A stretch of 58,387 bases of DNA. Source: a virus. The notes under the pieces were generated by a model. It was not told the DNA's origin, searched no databases, and saw only the letters and a list, made by a program, of their open reading frames with translations. The stretch covers positions 1 through 58,387 of the IMG/VR virus record IMGVR_UViG_3300008122_000003. The stretch is one strand, 5' to 3'. Made by a program: the position numbers and the translations under genes. Below, one piece after another: positions 43,004-50,795 of the stretch (within the stretch, counting starts at the first letter, position 1; each line of letters starts with the position of its first letter).

Positions 43004-43679
43004 GGTCGTTGTTCTCCTGGTTGTTCAGGGTGGCAAGGCCGACATCGAATACCTGCTTGATCAGGTGCAGGGTCCCCGCCGTGTACCCGCCTTGGTGGAG
43101 CGAATCGTCGAGCGCGTAATGCGGGGTGCCGTTGAACGGCTTGGTGCCCTTCACGTCGATCCCGAGCATCTGGCCAAGCAGGACGACGGTGCGCACGTCG
43201 GCGCTGGCCCAGAACGGCCACGGTGCTGGCTGGTGGACGGCTGCGTAACATGCCTCCAGGATCGACACGTCGAACTCCTTGCCGTTGCCCCACACGCTGA
43301 TATGTCGTCCGTGGGTGGCGATGACATTGTGATACCAAGCGCGGAGCTCTGATAATGCTACGGCTATGCTAACCTGATCGACTTCGAGCGCCGCTTTGGC
43401 CTCGTCACCCTGCTTATCCCACCAACGGACGGTGTCGGCGTCGAAGGTGAGGCCCTTGTCGAAGCACGACTTCTTGCAGACATTCACGTAGAACTTATTG
43501 CCCGCGTCGTGTTCAACCGGTTTGCCTGTCATGTTGTCCCACAGACTGGCGCCGATAGAGCGGATGGCGCAGCCGGGTTTCTTACCCCACGTTTCGAGGT
43601 CGATCTGGATGCCGACGCTATTGGCAGGTGCGCAGGACACTTCCTGCAGGCGGGCGAGTAAGTTGGTTGCGTTGGTCAT
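42996..43679 (-). CDS. DnaQ-fold 3'-5' exonuclease, Rv2179c-like
   Basis: A 227-residue DEDD exonuclease. Motif I IQIDLETWG (D27, E29), motif II VWGNGKEFDVSILE, and motif III HYALDDSLHQGG with the HxAxxD pattern are clear. Members of this group cut DNA or RNA from the 3' end. It overlaps the Dam gene end. Leader AACCAACAAGGAAAACC stands before the start. It may proofread or degrade host nucleic acid; the substrate is not given by sequence. Confidence 0.88.
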   Translation of the reverse strand: MTNATNLLARLQEVSCAPANSVGIQIDLETWGKKPGCAIRSIGASLWDNMTGKPVEHDAGNKFYVNVCKKSCFDKGLTFDADTVRWWDKQGDEAKAALEVDQVSIAVALSELRAWYHNVIATHGRHISVWGNGKEFDVSILEACYAAVHQPAPWPFWASADVRTVVLLGQMLGIDVKGTKPFNGTPHYALDDSLHQGGYTAGTLHLIKQVFDVGLATLNNQENNDRG

Positions 43680-43706
43680 AGTGGTTTTCCTTGTTGGTTG
43701 CGGGTG

Positions 43707-43922
43707 TCAGATCATCTGGCTCGCCGGGATTACTGGGATGCCGAGCTCTTTGGCGCGGCGGCTCTTGGGGGCATTGGTGTTGGTGGTGATCACCGCGTCC
43801 GTCTCCTTGTTGACAGTAACGCCGATCAGGGCCCCTGCCTGCCACGCTTTGGTGCGGATAGAGAGGGGGACGCATTCGCCGCTGAACACGACGCGCTTGC
43901 CTTGCAGCTCTTCGAATTTCAT
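43707..43922 (-). CDS. stand-alone BRCT domain protein
   Basis: A 71-residue protein made of one BRCT domain: LQGKRVVFSGECVPLSIRTK, then AGALIGVTVNKETDAVITTN and SRRAKELGIPVIPASQMI. This is the pattern of the C-terminal BRCT of NAD-dependent DNA ligase and of RFC. BRCT domains bind phosphorylated partners or DNA ends. No ligase body is attached; only a ligase remnant is seen at 58093. AAGGAG precedes the start. Confidence 0.85.
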   Translation of the reverse strand: MKFEELQGKRVVFSGECVPLSIRTKAWQAGALIGVTVNKETDAVITTNTNAPKSRRAKELGIPVIPASQMI

Positions 43923-44251
43923 AGGGTGTTCTCCTTCATGTCATCGAGTTTTTCCAGCATCTTGTCGACGTAGAACCTGGATTCATCACTGTTCTGGACA
44001 TCACCGTGTAGGCAAACCACGACGTTGACGATCGCCTCCAGGGTATCGTTTTGCTTTGCGAGCCGGCGCTCCAGCTCATCGATCCGTTTCTGTTCAGGTG
44101 TCATCGTTGTGTTCTCCGTTTCGGTGGTCTTGTAGCGTGGGGACAACAGATAGGCCACGGCGCCGGTGATCAGGGCCATCTCGATTGGTGCTCCGATTAT
44201 CATGCAAGCCCCCATGAACCATGTGGCCGTGACCCACTGCAGCGGGATCAT
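43919..44251 (-). CDS. membrane protein with coiled coil
   Basis: A 110-residue protein with one or two N-terminal membrane segments (ATWFMGACMIIGAPIEMALI, TGAVAYLL) and a cytoplasmic coiled coil (PEQKRIDELERRLAKQNDTL). Start and stop overlap neighbours. Function unknown; possibly a membrane anchor for a partner. Confidence 0.72.
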   Translation of the reverse strand: MIPLQWVTATWFMGACMIIGAPIEMALITGAVAYLLSPRYKTTETENTTMTPEQKRIDELERRLAKQNDTLEAIVNVVVCLHGDVQNSDESRFYVDKMLEKLDDMKENTL

Positions 44252-44667
44252 CGTTTACCTGCCTTATGTTTAAAGGGGGAGATCACAGTGGTCGCCCCGG
44301 GGAAGTAGTCGGTTAGAACGGCAGCGCACAACTGGGTGGCCCGCTCAATGTCTGCCGGGTTGAAGCTGGGACAGGCGGTGCGCACTTTGCAATAGCTGTC
44401 CATCTGGGGCGCCCTGGCCACCGTCAGGTCATGCTCATGGATCCCTGTCACCACGGTCATCGCTCGGGCAGCTGAGTCATGCCCGTAGGCAAACACCAAG
44501 GATGGGTTGGTGTACGGGGTCTGTGGGCCGACGAGGAAGGCGTACAGGTGGCCGAACGCGGGTGTCGGCAGTGAGCAGTCCTCCGGGATCTCGTCACTGA
44601 TCCCCCACTGTCGGCCGCAATGGCTGCAGTAGACGGTGTCGCCTCGTGTCTGGGTCTTGTGGTTCAC
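44248..44667 (-). CDS. zinc-ribbon-like small protein
   Basis: A 139-residue protein beginning with a half zinc ribbon, VYCSHCGRQWG, and further Cys near 95-112 (SYCKVRTACP, ATQLCAAVL). The central part has mixed helix and strand without a named fold. GTG start in the upstream stop, with AGAGGACG from the EDDEL codons acting as ribosome site. Confidence 0.72.
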   Translation of the reverse strand: MNHKTQTRGDTVYCSHCGRQWGISDEIPEDCSLPTPAFGHLYAFLVGPQTPYTNPSLVFAYGHDSAARAMTVVTGIHEHDLTVARAPQMDSYCKVRTACPSFNPADIERATQLCAAVLTDYFPGATTVISPFKHKAGKR

Positions 44668-45254
44668 AGTTCATCGTCCTCTTTCAAAATACGCCCCCAC
44701 TGGTCGGCCATCGCGTCGGCCCAGCCTTGGTATGTCTTGGCTCGCAGCATGGCGCGGTCGTCACTGGGGCCAAGTTTGTTCTGCCCGCTGTCTGTCTGGT
44801 TGTCCCAGCGCGGTAGGTAACGGTGTGATCCGCACTTCAGGCATTTGTGGTGTCCATAGGCGAACACAGACTTGCAGTCCTGACAGACCAAGCGTGGCTC
44901 GACGAACCCGGTCGGCTTCAACAAGGGCAAGTTCTTCAACCAGAGACCTGTCCGCTTACTGGCATTGTCGCCGAACTCATATGGCTGAATGGTGTCCAAG
45001 GCTTCCTCTGTTAGCTGCGCTCGGCCGGGGACGCGGTGGTTCCAGTGAAGCCCGGAGCTGCACAGGTAGGTGCAATCCGGGTGGGCGATCATCAAGTCCC
45101 AGCCGTCGTCCAATATGTCCCGGACATCACCGGTGTAGTGTGGCCCGGGAACGGCGGAGTCCACTAAGTCGCAGGACATGGCATCGTGCCCCGCTTTGAT
45201 AAAGGCGTCGCGGATAACCCCGAAACGCTCACATGCGATTAATACTCGGCTCAC
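44664..45254 (-). CDS. putative SAM-dependent methyltransferase-like protein
   Basis: A 196-residue protein. The start VSRVLIACERFGVIRDAFIK, then GHDAMSCDLVDS and DGWDLMIAHPDCTYLCSSG, is the Rossmann-type pattern of a phage group annotated as DNA cytosine methyltransferase-like; the DCTYLC segment stands at the catalytic place. A zinc ribbon follows (CQDCKSVFAYGHHKCLKCG). GTG start at 45254 overlaps the previous stop. Length is shorter than true C5 methyltransferases, so activity is uncertain. Ends EDDEL. Confidence 0.75.
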   Translation of the reverse strand: MSRVLIACERFGVIRDAFIKAGHDAMSCDLVDSAVPGPHYTGDVRDILDDGWDLMIAHPDCTYLCSSGLHWNHRVPGRAQLTEEALDTIQPYEFGDNASKRTGLWLKNLPLLKPTGFVEPRLVCQDCKSVFAYGHHKCLKCGSHRYLPRWDNQTDSGQNKLGPSDDRAMLRAKTYQGWADAMADQWGRILKEDDEL

Positions 45255-45838
45255 AGTTCGTCGTCCTCTTTCAGTCGTGCAATGTCTTCCGGTGTCACCG
45301 CCTGCAGGCCCCACCCGTTCATGCTCCAGCGGGCATCGTGGTCGAGGATGATGGTGTCCCAGCCTTGCCGGTGATAGAACTCGGCCTGGGCCATCATGGC
45401 GGCCTGTGAGCGGCAGCCCTCCGCCTCTCCCCAGTTACCGAACCACGGGTTGGCCGAGACCAAGACGGGCGCGATGTAGCGGGGGGTTGGGTAGACGGAC
45501 AAGTCGTCCATTCTGGCAGCGTGGAGCACACGGCGGGTGAAGTGGACTTCGTGGTCCCATGTTCTGGTGCTGCGGGGCGCTCCGACAGGCAGGATGGCAA
45601 GGATGCAGGCAGGCCCGCCGCCGATCAGCATGTCAACCTCGACCGCATCCCGTGACAGGCTGTCGTCCATCTCGGCCGCCTGTTTGGCGACGCGATGCAG
45701 CACGGGGTCAGACTTCGGTGTCACCGTGATAATGGTTCGGCGGCGGTCGGCCGGAACGATATACAGGAACTGCTTGCTGGGGTCTTTCAGCTTGTCCGGG
45801 CGGTATGGGCGCATCGGTTGAATGGCGGTGTCGGTCAT
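45251..45838 (-). CDS. conserved phage protein, unknown, EDDEL tail
   Basis: A 195-residue protein with no recognised domain. Features: QFLYIVPADRRRTIITVTP near the start, a Gly-rich loop DMLIGGGPACILAILPVG, and NPWFGNWGEAEGCRSQAAMM. Overlaps both neighbours by four bases. Ends in KEDDEL, whose codons provide the ribosome site for the next gene. Confidence 0.72.
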   Translation of the reverse strand: MTDTAIQPMRPYRPDKLKDPSKQFLYIVPADRRRTIITVTPKSDPVLHRVAKQAAEMDDSLSRDAVEVDMLIGGGPACILAILPVGAPRSTRTWDHEVHFTRRVLHAARMDDLSVYPTPRYIAPVLVSANPWFGNWGEAEGCRSQAAMMAQAEFYHRQGWDTIILDHDARWSMNGWGLQAVTPEDIARLKEDDEL

Positions 45839-46089
45839 TGTTGGGCCTCAGCAGATTTGACGGCTGTGTCGTAGGTCTCATCGCTGACATAGCTCAGATC
45901 CGAAAATCCGCTCAGGCTATATCCGATGCGCTGCGCAAATTGCTCCCTGTCTTCCTGCGGGAAATCCCGCCTGGCCAAGTGGTTCAGATCGATCCCGCCG
46001 TTGGCCAAGAGATAGGAGACGATGGTGTTTTCTTTAAACCGGATCACTCCGTGCTTGTCTGTCACCAAGGGTTGGATTGGATGGCGCAT
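45835..46089 (-). CDS. first gene of the 46152 operon, unknown
   Basis: An 84-residue protein (VIRFKENTIVSYLLANGGID, YSLSGFSDLSYVSDETYDTA) of a type often seen as a small early phage protein. The ribosome site is weak (AAAGAGAAAC). Promoter-proximal, so expected early. Function unknown. Confidence 0.75.
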   Translation of the reverse strand: MRHPIQPLVTDKHGVIRFKENTIVSYLLANGGIDLNHLARRDFPQEDREQFAQRIGYSLSGFSDLSYVSDETYDTAVKSAEAQQ

Positions 46090-46123
46090 GGTGTGTTTCT
46101 CTTTGTTGTGTGGGATGACGGTA

Positions 46124-46152
46124 AAGATAAACGCTTATGAATCGTTAGTCAA
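46124..46152 (-). promoter_or_regulatory. early promoter-operator, copy 2
   Basis: On the minus strand TTGACT (46152-46147), 17 bp, TATCTT (46129-46124). The left arm of the palindrome (ACTAACGATTC) is intact, the right arm is degenerate. It drives the operon 46089 to 41898, including the Dam, exonuclease and BRCT genes. Confidence 0.87.
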
Positions 46153-46170
46153 ACGATTTATTGCAGACGT

Positions 46171-46197
46171 AAAAAAGCCGGGGTGTTACCCCCGGCT
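46171..46197 (-). terminator. terminator of the 50824 operon
   Basis: On the minus strand AGCCGGGGG-TAACA-CCCCGGCT followed by TTTTTT. It stands just upstream of the promoter at 46152 and ends the long leftward operon containing the RdgC gene. Confidence 0.9.
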
Positions 46198-46255
46198 GTC
46201 AAAACCAACCTACTCTCCCACAACAGCTGAAGGGTAAGTCATGTGTGGCGCTGCG

Positions 46256-46471
46256 TCAACTCACCCGCTTTACGCGTGTGCCCGCCGTCATGTAAACCTC
46301 GTCCACCTCAACCGCCACGATCTGCAGCTTGGCGTCCACGGCATAGGCCGCTTGGTAGAGGAACATGACCTCCTTGGGCTTCTTGCCGTCCAGGAAGAAC
46401 GAGTCACCGATGGCCATCTTGGCGACCTTGTCGGCCCACTGGCGTCGACGGGACACCTGTTTAGAGCTCAT
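46256..46471 (-). CDS. small basic protein, unknown
   Basis: A 71-residue protein: SSKQVSRRRQWADKVAKM, then strands (GKKPKEVMFLYQAAYAVDAK). Its ATG lies within the DDDEL codons of the RdgC gene (GACGATGAGC), giving an 11-base overlap. Last gene of its operon. Unknown function. Confidence 0.72.
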   Translation of the reverse strand: MSSKQVSRRRQWADKVAKMAIGDSFFLDGKKPKEVMFLYQAAYAVDAKLQIVAVEVDEVYMTAGTRVKRVS

Positions 46472-47726
46472 CGTCGTCTTCCCACTCGTCGTCTCCGTCG
46501 AGCTCCTGTTTGATCTGGTCTTCCAGCGCGGCTAGTTGCTCGTCCTCACCGACGAACCCATAACCGGCGTACTCGGGCAGCAGGGCGCCCGCCGTGATCA
46601 TCTCGTCGAGCAGGGTCTTCAGCTCTTTGGTGATGATGAACAGGCTGGCCATAGGTCGCAGGCTCAACTCGTTGTCCTGAGGGCCCTCTGCGCCGGACAT
46701 GCGATCCATCACGCCGTCCAGGTCAGCGGCGGTCAGGCCTGCCAGCTCGAACTTCTTGAAGATCCCGCTCTTGTGCACCTTCAGGTTGATCCGGTTGGTG
46801 GCGTTCTCTTCCAGAGCGCCTTTCGGGTAGAAGGTGATGCTCATCTCTTCCACCGCGATGGCCCGGTCAACCAGCAATTGGGCCGTGCTGCCTTCCAGCG
46901 TCAGGGTCTCATCCTTGATAGTGATCACCGCGTCGTCGTCCCTGTCACGCAGCTTGGCGTTCTCGCCCGGGTAGAAGCGCAGCTCGGCCAGCTGGTCGTC
47001 GTTCATCTCGTCGAGCGGCAACTTCTCGTCGTAGATCAAGCCGCGCATCCAGGGGTTCAAGGAGTCGGTGAAGATGGGGGTGACCGGCCAGGTGCCGAAC
47101 AACTTGCGCAGCAGGGCGCCGATGTCGTCGCTCATCTTGTAGCTGGTGGTGAACATGACACACAGCCCGTGGGCCAGCAGCACCGGCACACGCTTGCGGC
47201 GGATCGGCGCGGTCTTCAGCATGCGAGCGGTGATCTCGTCCTTGAGCATGGCGATGTCCTTCTTCACCGCAAGGCGGCCTTCCTTCTCTTCAAAGGAGGC
47301 GACCCGCTCGATCAGGGCGTCGTTGATACTGGCCGACGGCAGCACCCGCTCGCGGATCTCCACGCACAGCAGCACGGCACCAACACCTGCGATGCCGACA
47401 GCCATGGCTGGGTTGTCGCCGTAGATCTCCTCGTCCACCGGGATCGGCTGGGTGAAGCCGAAGGAGCGCCATAGGCCCTCGCCGGGGTCGGCGGCTGGCT
47501 TGGTGGCCAGTACCTTGTTCAGGATGATGGCCACGGCTACCGCGACCTCGCCGTTGCGCAGCGGTATGCCGAGTGCGTTCAGGGCCGTGCTGACGGCGTC
47601 AGGGTTGAAGGTGTTCACCTGGGCGGGGGTGAGGTCTTCCGCCAAGGCGGAGGCCACGTCTTGTGCGGTGTTACGGGTGATGCCTGCCATGCTGTAGATG
47701 GTGGCCTTGTCGAACAGTTTACTCAT
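46461..47726 (-). CDS. rdgC: RdgC-like recombination-associated protein
   Basis: A 421-residue RdgC homologue. Diagnostic segments: VLLCVEIRERVLPSASINDA, LIERVASFEEKEGRLAVKK, DIAMLKDEITARMLKTAPIR, then IGALLRKLFGTWPVTP. Bacterial RdgC forms a ring around duplex DNA and holds back RecA loading. A phage copy could protect replicating DNA from host recombination or tune the phage's own recombination. It is about 120 residues longer than E. coli RdgC (303) and ends in a strongly acidic tail, DEWEDDDEL. AAGGAA precedes ATG 47726. Confidence 0.85.
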   Translation of the reverse strand: MSKLFDKATIYSMAGITRNTAQDVASALAEDLTPAQVNTFNPDAVSTALNALGIPLRNGEVAVAVAIILNKVLATKPAADPGEGLWRSFGFTQPIPVDEEIYGDNPAMAVGIAGVGAVLLCVEIRERVLPSASINDALIERVASFEEKEGRLAVKKDIAMLKDEITARMLKTAPIRRKRVPVLLAHGLCVMFTTSYKMSDDIGALLRKLFGTWPVTPIFTDSLNPWMRGLIYDEKLPLDEMNDDQLAELRFYPGENAKLRDRDDDAVITIKDETLTLEGSTAQLLVDRAIAVEEMSITFYPKGALEENATNRINLKVHKSGIFKKFELAGLTAADLDGVMDRMSGAEGPQDNELSLRPMASLFIITKELKTLLDEMITAGALLPEYAGYGFVGEDEQLAALEDQIKQELDGDDEWEDDDEL

Positions 47727-48603
47727 GGTCGTTTTCCTTGGTTGTGGATGCAGGTGCAAAACAGTCATATGGGGAGATCGACAGGATTATTTTATCGTCG
47801 GTCTCCATTTCAACTGGTTGGTAATCAATCTTTTCGCCGCCCACTTTAGCTGACAGTTCTGTAATTTCGAACGTCCAGTTACCTTTACCGTCGATGGCTA
47901 AATTGGCAACAGCCCGTGCATCGATCTTACTGGCGGGGCACTGCCAATAACTGGATATGATTATGGATTTTTCGAGATTGGTCTCGCGCACATACTCGCT
48001 GAACGGCCAGTGACCATTAATTATGTCTTGTATGGCCACCCAGCTTACCGGGTGGTGTTTATCACTTGTAATAGGGCCGAGTTTGTACACGGATGGCGAG
48101 AAAACTTGGTGTCCAGGTTTCTCTCCTTCGCTCCATTGTGAGACTTTCACCGGGTTGGGTTCTATCTGAAACGTACCCGGCTTGAAGTCCGAGCCCGCTA
48201 CGATGAAATTGTCAGCCATTACGACCATCTGGTCGGTGTCAACCGTGCCGTCTGCCGCGATGTAGCCGGGGCCATCTTTCGAGAACGCCGGGTGGTACTC
48301 GATGGTGTTGGTGATCCGTGCAAGGTGGGCGCGCGCTTCGATCAGTCGCTCGGTGGCCGCCTGGATACTGGCCATGGTCTTGGCGTAGCCCTTGTCGAAC
48401 CGCTGCACCAGCTCAAGCGCGGTGTCGTCGTTCTCTTGGTCTGTATAGGTGTCGTCCAGGTGGGCCAGCTCGTTCATGAAGGCGTGTTCCAGCTGTTCGG
48501 ACTGCACGCCCAGGGAGTCGAGCAGTGTGTCGATCGTGCCGTTGATGGACGTGCGGATCGCCGTCGCGATGGCGACGCTGTGTTGTGTGGGTTTAGATGT
48601 CAT
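47719..48603 (-). CDS. unknown protein beside rdgC
   Basis: A 294-residue protein. The N-terminal 130 residues are helical (ERLIEARAHLARITNTIEYH), the rest mixed. No motif recognised. AGAGGA precedes ATG 48603; the frame is open to 48651 but without a ribosome site. Its end overlaps the rdgC start by eight bases, so the two are coupled and may work together. The 3' half is more AT-rich than the 5' half. Confidence 0.72.
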   Translation of the reverse strand: MTSKPTQHSVAIATAIRTSINGTIDTLLDSLGVQSEQLEHAFMNELAHLDDTYTDQENDDTALELVQRFDKGYAKTMASIQAATERLIEARAHLARITNTIEYHPAFSKDGPGYIAADGTVDTDQMVVMADNFIVAGSDFKPGTFQIEPNPVKVSQWSEGEKPGHQVFSPSVYKLGPITSDKHHPVSWVAIQDIINGHWPFSEYVRETNLEKSIIISSYWQCPASKIDARAVANLAIDGKGNWTFEITELSAKVGGEKIDYQPVEMETDDKIILSISPYDCFAPASTTKENDHE

Positions 48604-48865
48604 CGTTGTTGTCCTCTCTTTCTTGTTCGGTTTTGGAGTTGAGCCCTTCATGATCGGATCCCGCGTCTTTACGCCATGCTACGTCGTCCCCGTTTAAATA
48701 GGATGAGTATCCGTATTCCGGTCCGAGCGCACTCGGTAACAACGCACACATCCACGGGGCGCCCATGTCGCCGGTTCCGCCGATGGCGATCCCCGTCTCG
48801 CGGGTCAACTTCTCAAGGCCTACCAGGAACTGCTTCATGGCAGCCTGTTGTTCTTCGTGGGTCAT
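48593..48865 (-). CDS. small acidic-tailed protein, unknown
   Basis: A 90-residue protein: helical start (EEQQAAMKQFLVGLEKL), then a Gly/Tyr-rich region (GTGDMGAPWMCALLP, GPEYGYSSYLNGDD) and acidic end REDNNDDI. Leader AAGGACTGACCT is repeated before the next upstream gene. Unknown function. Confidence 0.68.
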   Translation of the reverse strand: MTHEEQQAAMKQFLVGLEKLTRETGIAIGGTGDMGAPWMCALLPSALGPEYGYSSYLNGDDVAWRKDAGSDHEGLNSKTEQEREDNNDDI

Positions 48866-48875
48866 AGGTCAGTCC

Positions 48876-49109
48876 TTATATTTTCTTGGCTTTGAAAATG
48901 CAGCACTTTTTGAACTTCTTGCCTGAACCGCAAGGGCACGGGGTGTTGCGGCCGACCCTGACGCGGCGGCAAACCACTTCAGCGCCTTCCGGGACATCTT
49001 CGTCCATCGCGGCGATCATCTTGCCGATATCCGTCTTGTCGCCGCGGTAAAACAGCTGAAGAAACTCGTCGCTCATCCCTTCTCTGTCTGGGAATCTTAA
49101 CTCTTGCAT
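48876..49109 (-). CDS. SEC-C zinc motif protein
   Basis: A 77-residue protein ending in a SEC-C metal-binding motif (CPCGSGKKFKKCC), as at the C-terminus of SecA, where it binds zinc and SecB or ribosomes. The remainder (SDEFLQLFYRGDKTDIGKMI) is helical. Small SEC-C proteins are common in phages and mobile elements but of unknown function. AAGGAC precedes ATG 49109. Confidence 0.85.
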   Translation of the reverse strand: MQELRFPDREGMSDEFLQLFYRGDKTDIGKMIAAMDEDVPEGAEVVCRRVRVGRNTPCPCGSGKKFKKCCIFKAKKI

Positions 49110-49112
49110 AGG

Positions 49113-49259
49113 TCAGTCCTTGTCTTCTGGTATGAGCAGGGACAACAGCCCTGCGATTGCAATGCCTGCCATGATCTGCACGAACAGCTCGGTCGTCAGC
49201 CATCCAGTTGGTGCCGTCAGGTTGCACGGGTCGAGGCCGAGCAGGACTGGCATGCACAT
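49113..49259 (-). CDS. 48-residue membrane protein
   Basis: A short gene with its start overlapping the previous stop (TGATG) and its stop four bases before the SEC-C gene. The product is MCMPVLLGLDPCN followed by a single membrane helix (FVQIMAGIAIAGLLSLLI) and a PEDKD end. Overlap on both sides supports reality. Unknown function. Confidence 0.6.
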   Translation of the reverse strand: MCMPVLLGLDPCNLTAPTGWLTTELFVQIMAGIAIAGLLSLLIPEDKD

Positions 49260-49471
49260 CACTTTTTCTTGCTACGAGCTCGGACGTTGCGGCGTTTCTT
49301 GGCTGCCCGTTTTAATGCAGCGGCGGTCACCGTCTTAGGGCTTGGATGCCAGAACTTCGGAATAGTTCTCAACTCGCGAACACCGAACGGGTCAAATGCC
49401 CGTTGGTTGGACAACGAGTATGTGCCCATCATGGTGCCGAGACCGACCAGTAGTATTGAGCTCTTTCTCAT
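49259..49471 (-). CDS. small basic protein with signal-like start
   Basis: A 70-residue protein: hydrophobic start (RKSSILLVGLGTMMGTYSL) and a strongly basic end (AAKKRRNVRARSKKK). Could be membrane-bound with a nucleic-acid-contacting tail, or exported. AGGAGAG precedes the start. Unknown. Confidence 0.7.
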   Translation of the reverse strand: MRKSSILLVGLGTMMGTYSLSNQRAFDPFGVRELRTIPKFWHPSPKTVTAAALKRAAKKRRNVRARSKKK

Positions 49472-49472
49472 C

Positions 49473-49805
49473 TCACTCTCCTGTAACGATGGTTACTTGG
49501 ATTTCGTCGTGGTATTGCGCAAACCGGACACGCGGTTGGCCTGTGATGTCGTTGAGCTGGTCCTGCCGGATCGCCAGTGACCGCAGACCGGTCTGTAACA
49601 TCGCCAGGCCGAACACCTGGCGCAACCATGCGTCCATCTGGGAGGTGTGCCGGTCTTGCTGGGCCTCCAGCAGGGCCTGCAGCTGGTCTTCCATGTCAAC
49701 GATGCCGAACTGGGTCTTCAGCTGGGCGATCAGCTGGTGGGCCTCGCTGGCGTTCCGTGGTGCGTTGATGCGGCGACGCGGGCCGCCTCGTGCTTGGTCT
49801 GTCAT
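49473..49805 (-). CDS. coiled-coil protein, unknown
   Basis: A 110-residue protein with a basic start (DQARGGPRRRINAPRN) and long helices (EAHQLIAQLKTQFGIVDMED, QLQALLEAQQDR). Start overlaps the previous stop (ATGA). GAGGG lies upstream. Unknown function. Confidence 0.7.
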   Translation of the reverse strand: MTDQARGGPRRRINAPRNASEAHQLIAQLKTQFGIVDMEDQLQALLEAQQDRHTSQMDAWLRQVFGLAMLQTGLRSLAIRQDQLNDITGQPRVRFAQYHDEIQVTIVTGE

Positions 49806-50053
49806 TTTTCGAGGCCCTCCGACATGAATGAGACGGGCTGACCATTCAGCCTGTCGATGCCCATGGCCGTCAAGTCGGAGATACCGGATGCCGAGACGAT
49901 CGATGAGCCATCCCAGTGGCTGAATCGGTAAGTGGCTCGTATGCCGCCGCAGCGAGAGCATCTGATCTTGTCACCGGGCTTCAATACATTTTTGGCCCGA
50001 TCTGTCGCTTTTCGGTATTGCTCGATTTTCTCAGCGCGTTCTTCTTCTGTCAT
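49802..50053 (-). CDS. small zinc-ribbon-like protein
   Basis: An 83-residue protein with helical start (EEERAEKIEQYRKATDRAKN), KPGDKIRCSRCGGIRATYRF (a CxxC knuckle), and strand-rich end. Start and stop both overlap neighbours through the same GAAAAATGAC junction. Unknown function. Confidence 0.7.
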   Translation of the reverse strand: MTEEERAEKIEQYRKATDRAKNVLKPGDKIRCSRCGGIRATYRFSHWDGSSIVSASGISDLTAMGIDRLNGQPVSFMSEGLEK

Positions 50054-50424
50054 TTTTCGAACCTCATTATTGCGTGGCCCACCAGTTGGCTGTCGGGCAT
50101 GACAGATACCAAGCGGCCTGATATTTTACGCTGGCCGTTTTTACGGCGATGGTTATCTAGCACTTCGTTTTTCAAGCGGAGTCTCATGTCCAGGTCTGTT
50201 CGGTATTGATATTCTGGGATGCCGCGTTCGCATCGCAAAACATAACACTCTCGGTTAAAGGCCTTGAACTCATCCGGGCTTAGTTTTAGCTCTGGGATGA
50301 AAAACGGCTTGTGGGTATCCTCCAGGGTAGCCAGCTCTTCCTTGAGACCGTCCAGCTCGCCTTGGGTCTTGCGGATGGCGTCGCGCAGCATGTCACGGCG
50401 CATGGTGTACTCTTGATCAGTCAT
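50050..50424 (-). CDS. coiled-coil protein, unknown
   Basis: A 124-residue protein with coiled coil (RDAIRKTQGELDGLKEELAT) and a basic second half (RLKNEVLDNHRRKNGQRKIS). ATG 50424 overlaps the end of the first gene of the operon; the longer open frame upstream is a shadow of that gene. Unknown function. Confidence 0.72.
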   Translation of the reverse strand: MTDQEYTMRRDMLRDAIRKTQGELDGLKEELATLEDTHKPFFIPELKLSPDEFKAFNRECYVLRCERGIPEYQYRTDLDMRLRLKNEVLDNHRRKNGQRKISGRLVSVMPDSQLVGHAIMRFEK

Positions 50425-50768
50425 TGCTCGCTCCGGTTGCAGGTGATCAGGGAGTAGACCACCACGCGGCCGTCGCCGGTGATCATCTCGCCTGTGGATT
50501 GGTTGTAGCGCAGGCCTGTCTTCTCGGCCGCACGCTTGATGGCGCCGCCCGCTGTGCATTTGAGGTTGTAGCGCACTTTGGACAGCTCGTCCTTCAGGTC
50601 GCACAGGCGGACGGTGCCTTCCAGTTGGCGGGTAATGTAGTGCAGCTCGCCGGGGCTAAGGCCCAGGATGGCCGTCATGTGCTTGCCCGGGCGTCCGCCC
50701 ATCGACGGGGTGACATCCACGTCACTCTCGATGGGGGCCGTCAGGTCATGCAGGTCTTGGTTGGGCAT
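50421..50768 (-). CDS. first gene of the 50824 operon, unknown
   Basis: A 115-residue protein. It has a helical segment (SPGELHYITRQLEGTVRLCD) and an end like a small beta domain (YNQSTGEMITGDGRVVVYSL). AGGAGAACGAAT before the ATG is a good ribosome site. Promoter-proximal, hence early. No named domain. Confidence 0.75.
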   Translation of the reverse strand: MPNQDLHDLTAPIESDVDVTPSMGGRPGKHMTAILGLSPGELHYITRQLEGTVRLCDLKDELSKVRYNLKCTAGGAIKRAAEKTGLRYNQSTGEMITGDGRVVVYSLITCNRSEQ

Positions 50769-50795
50769 ATTCGTTCTCCTGTTTCGTTGGGAGTA

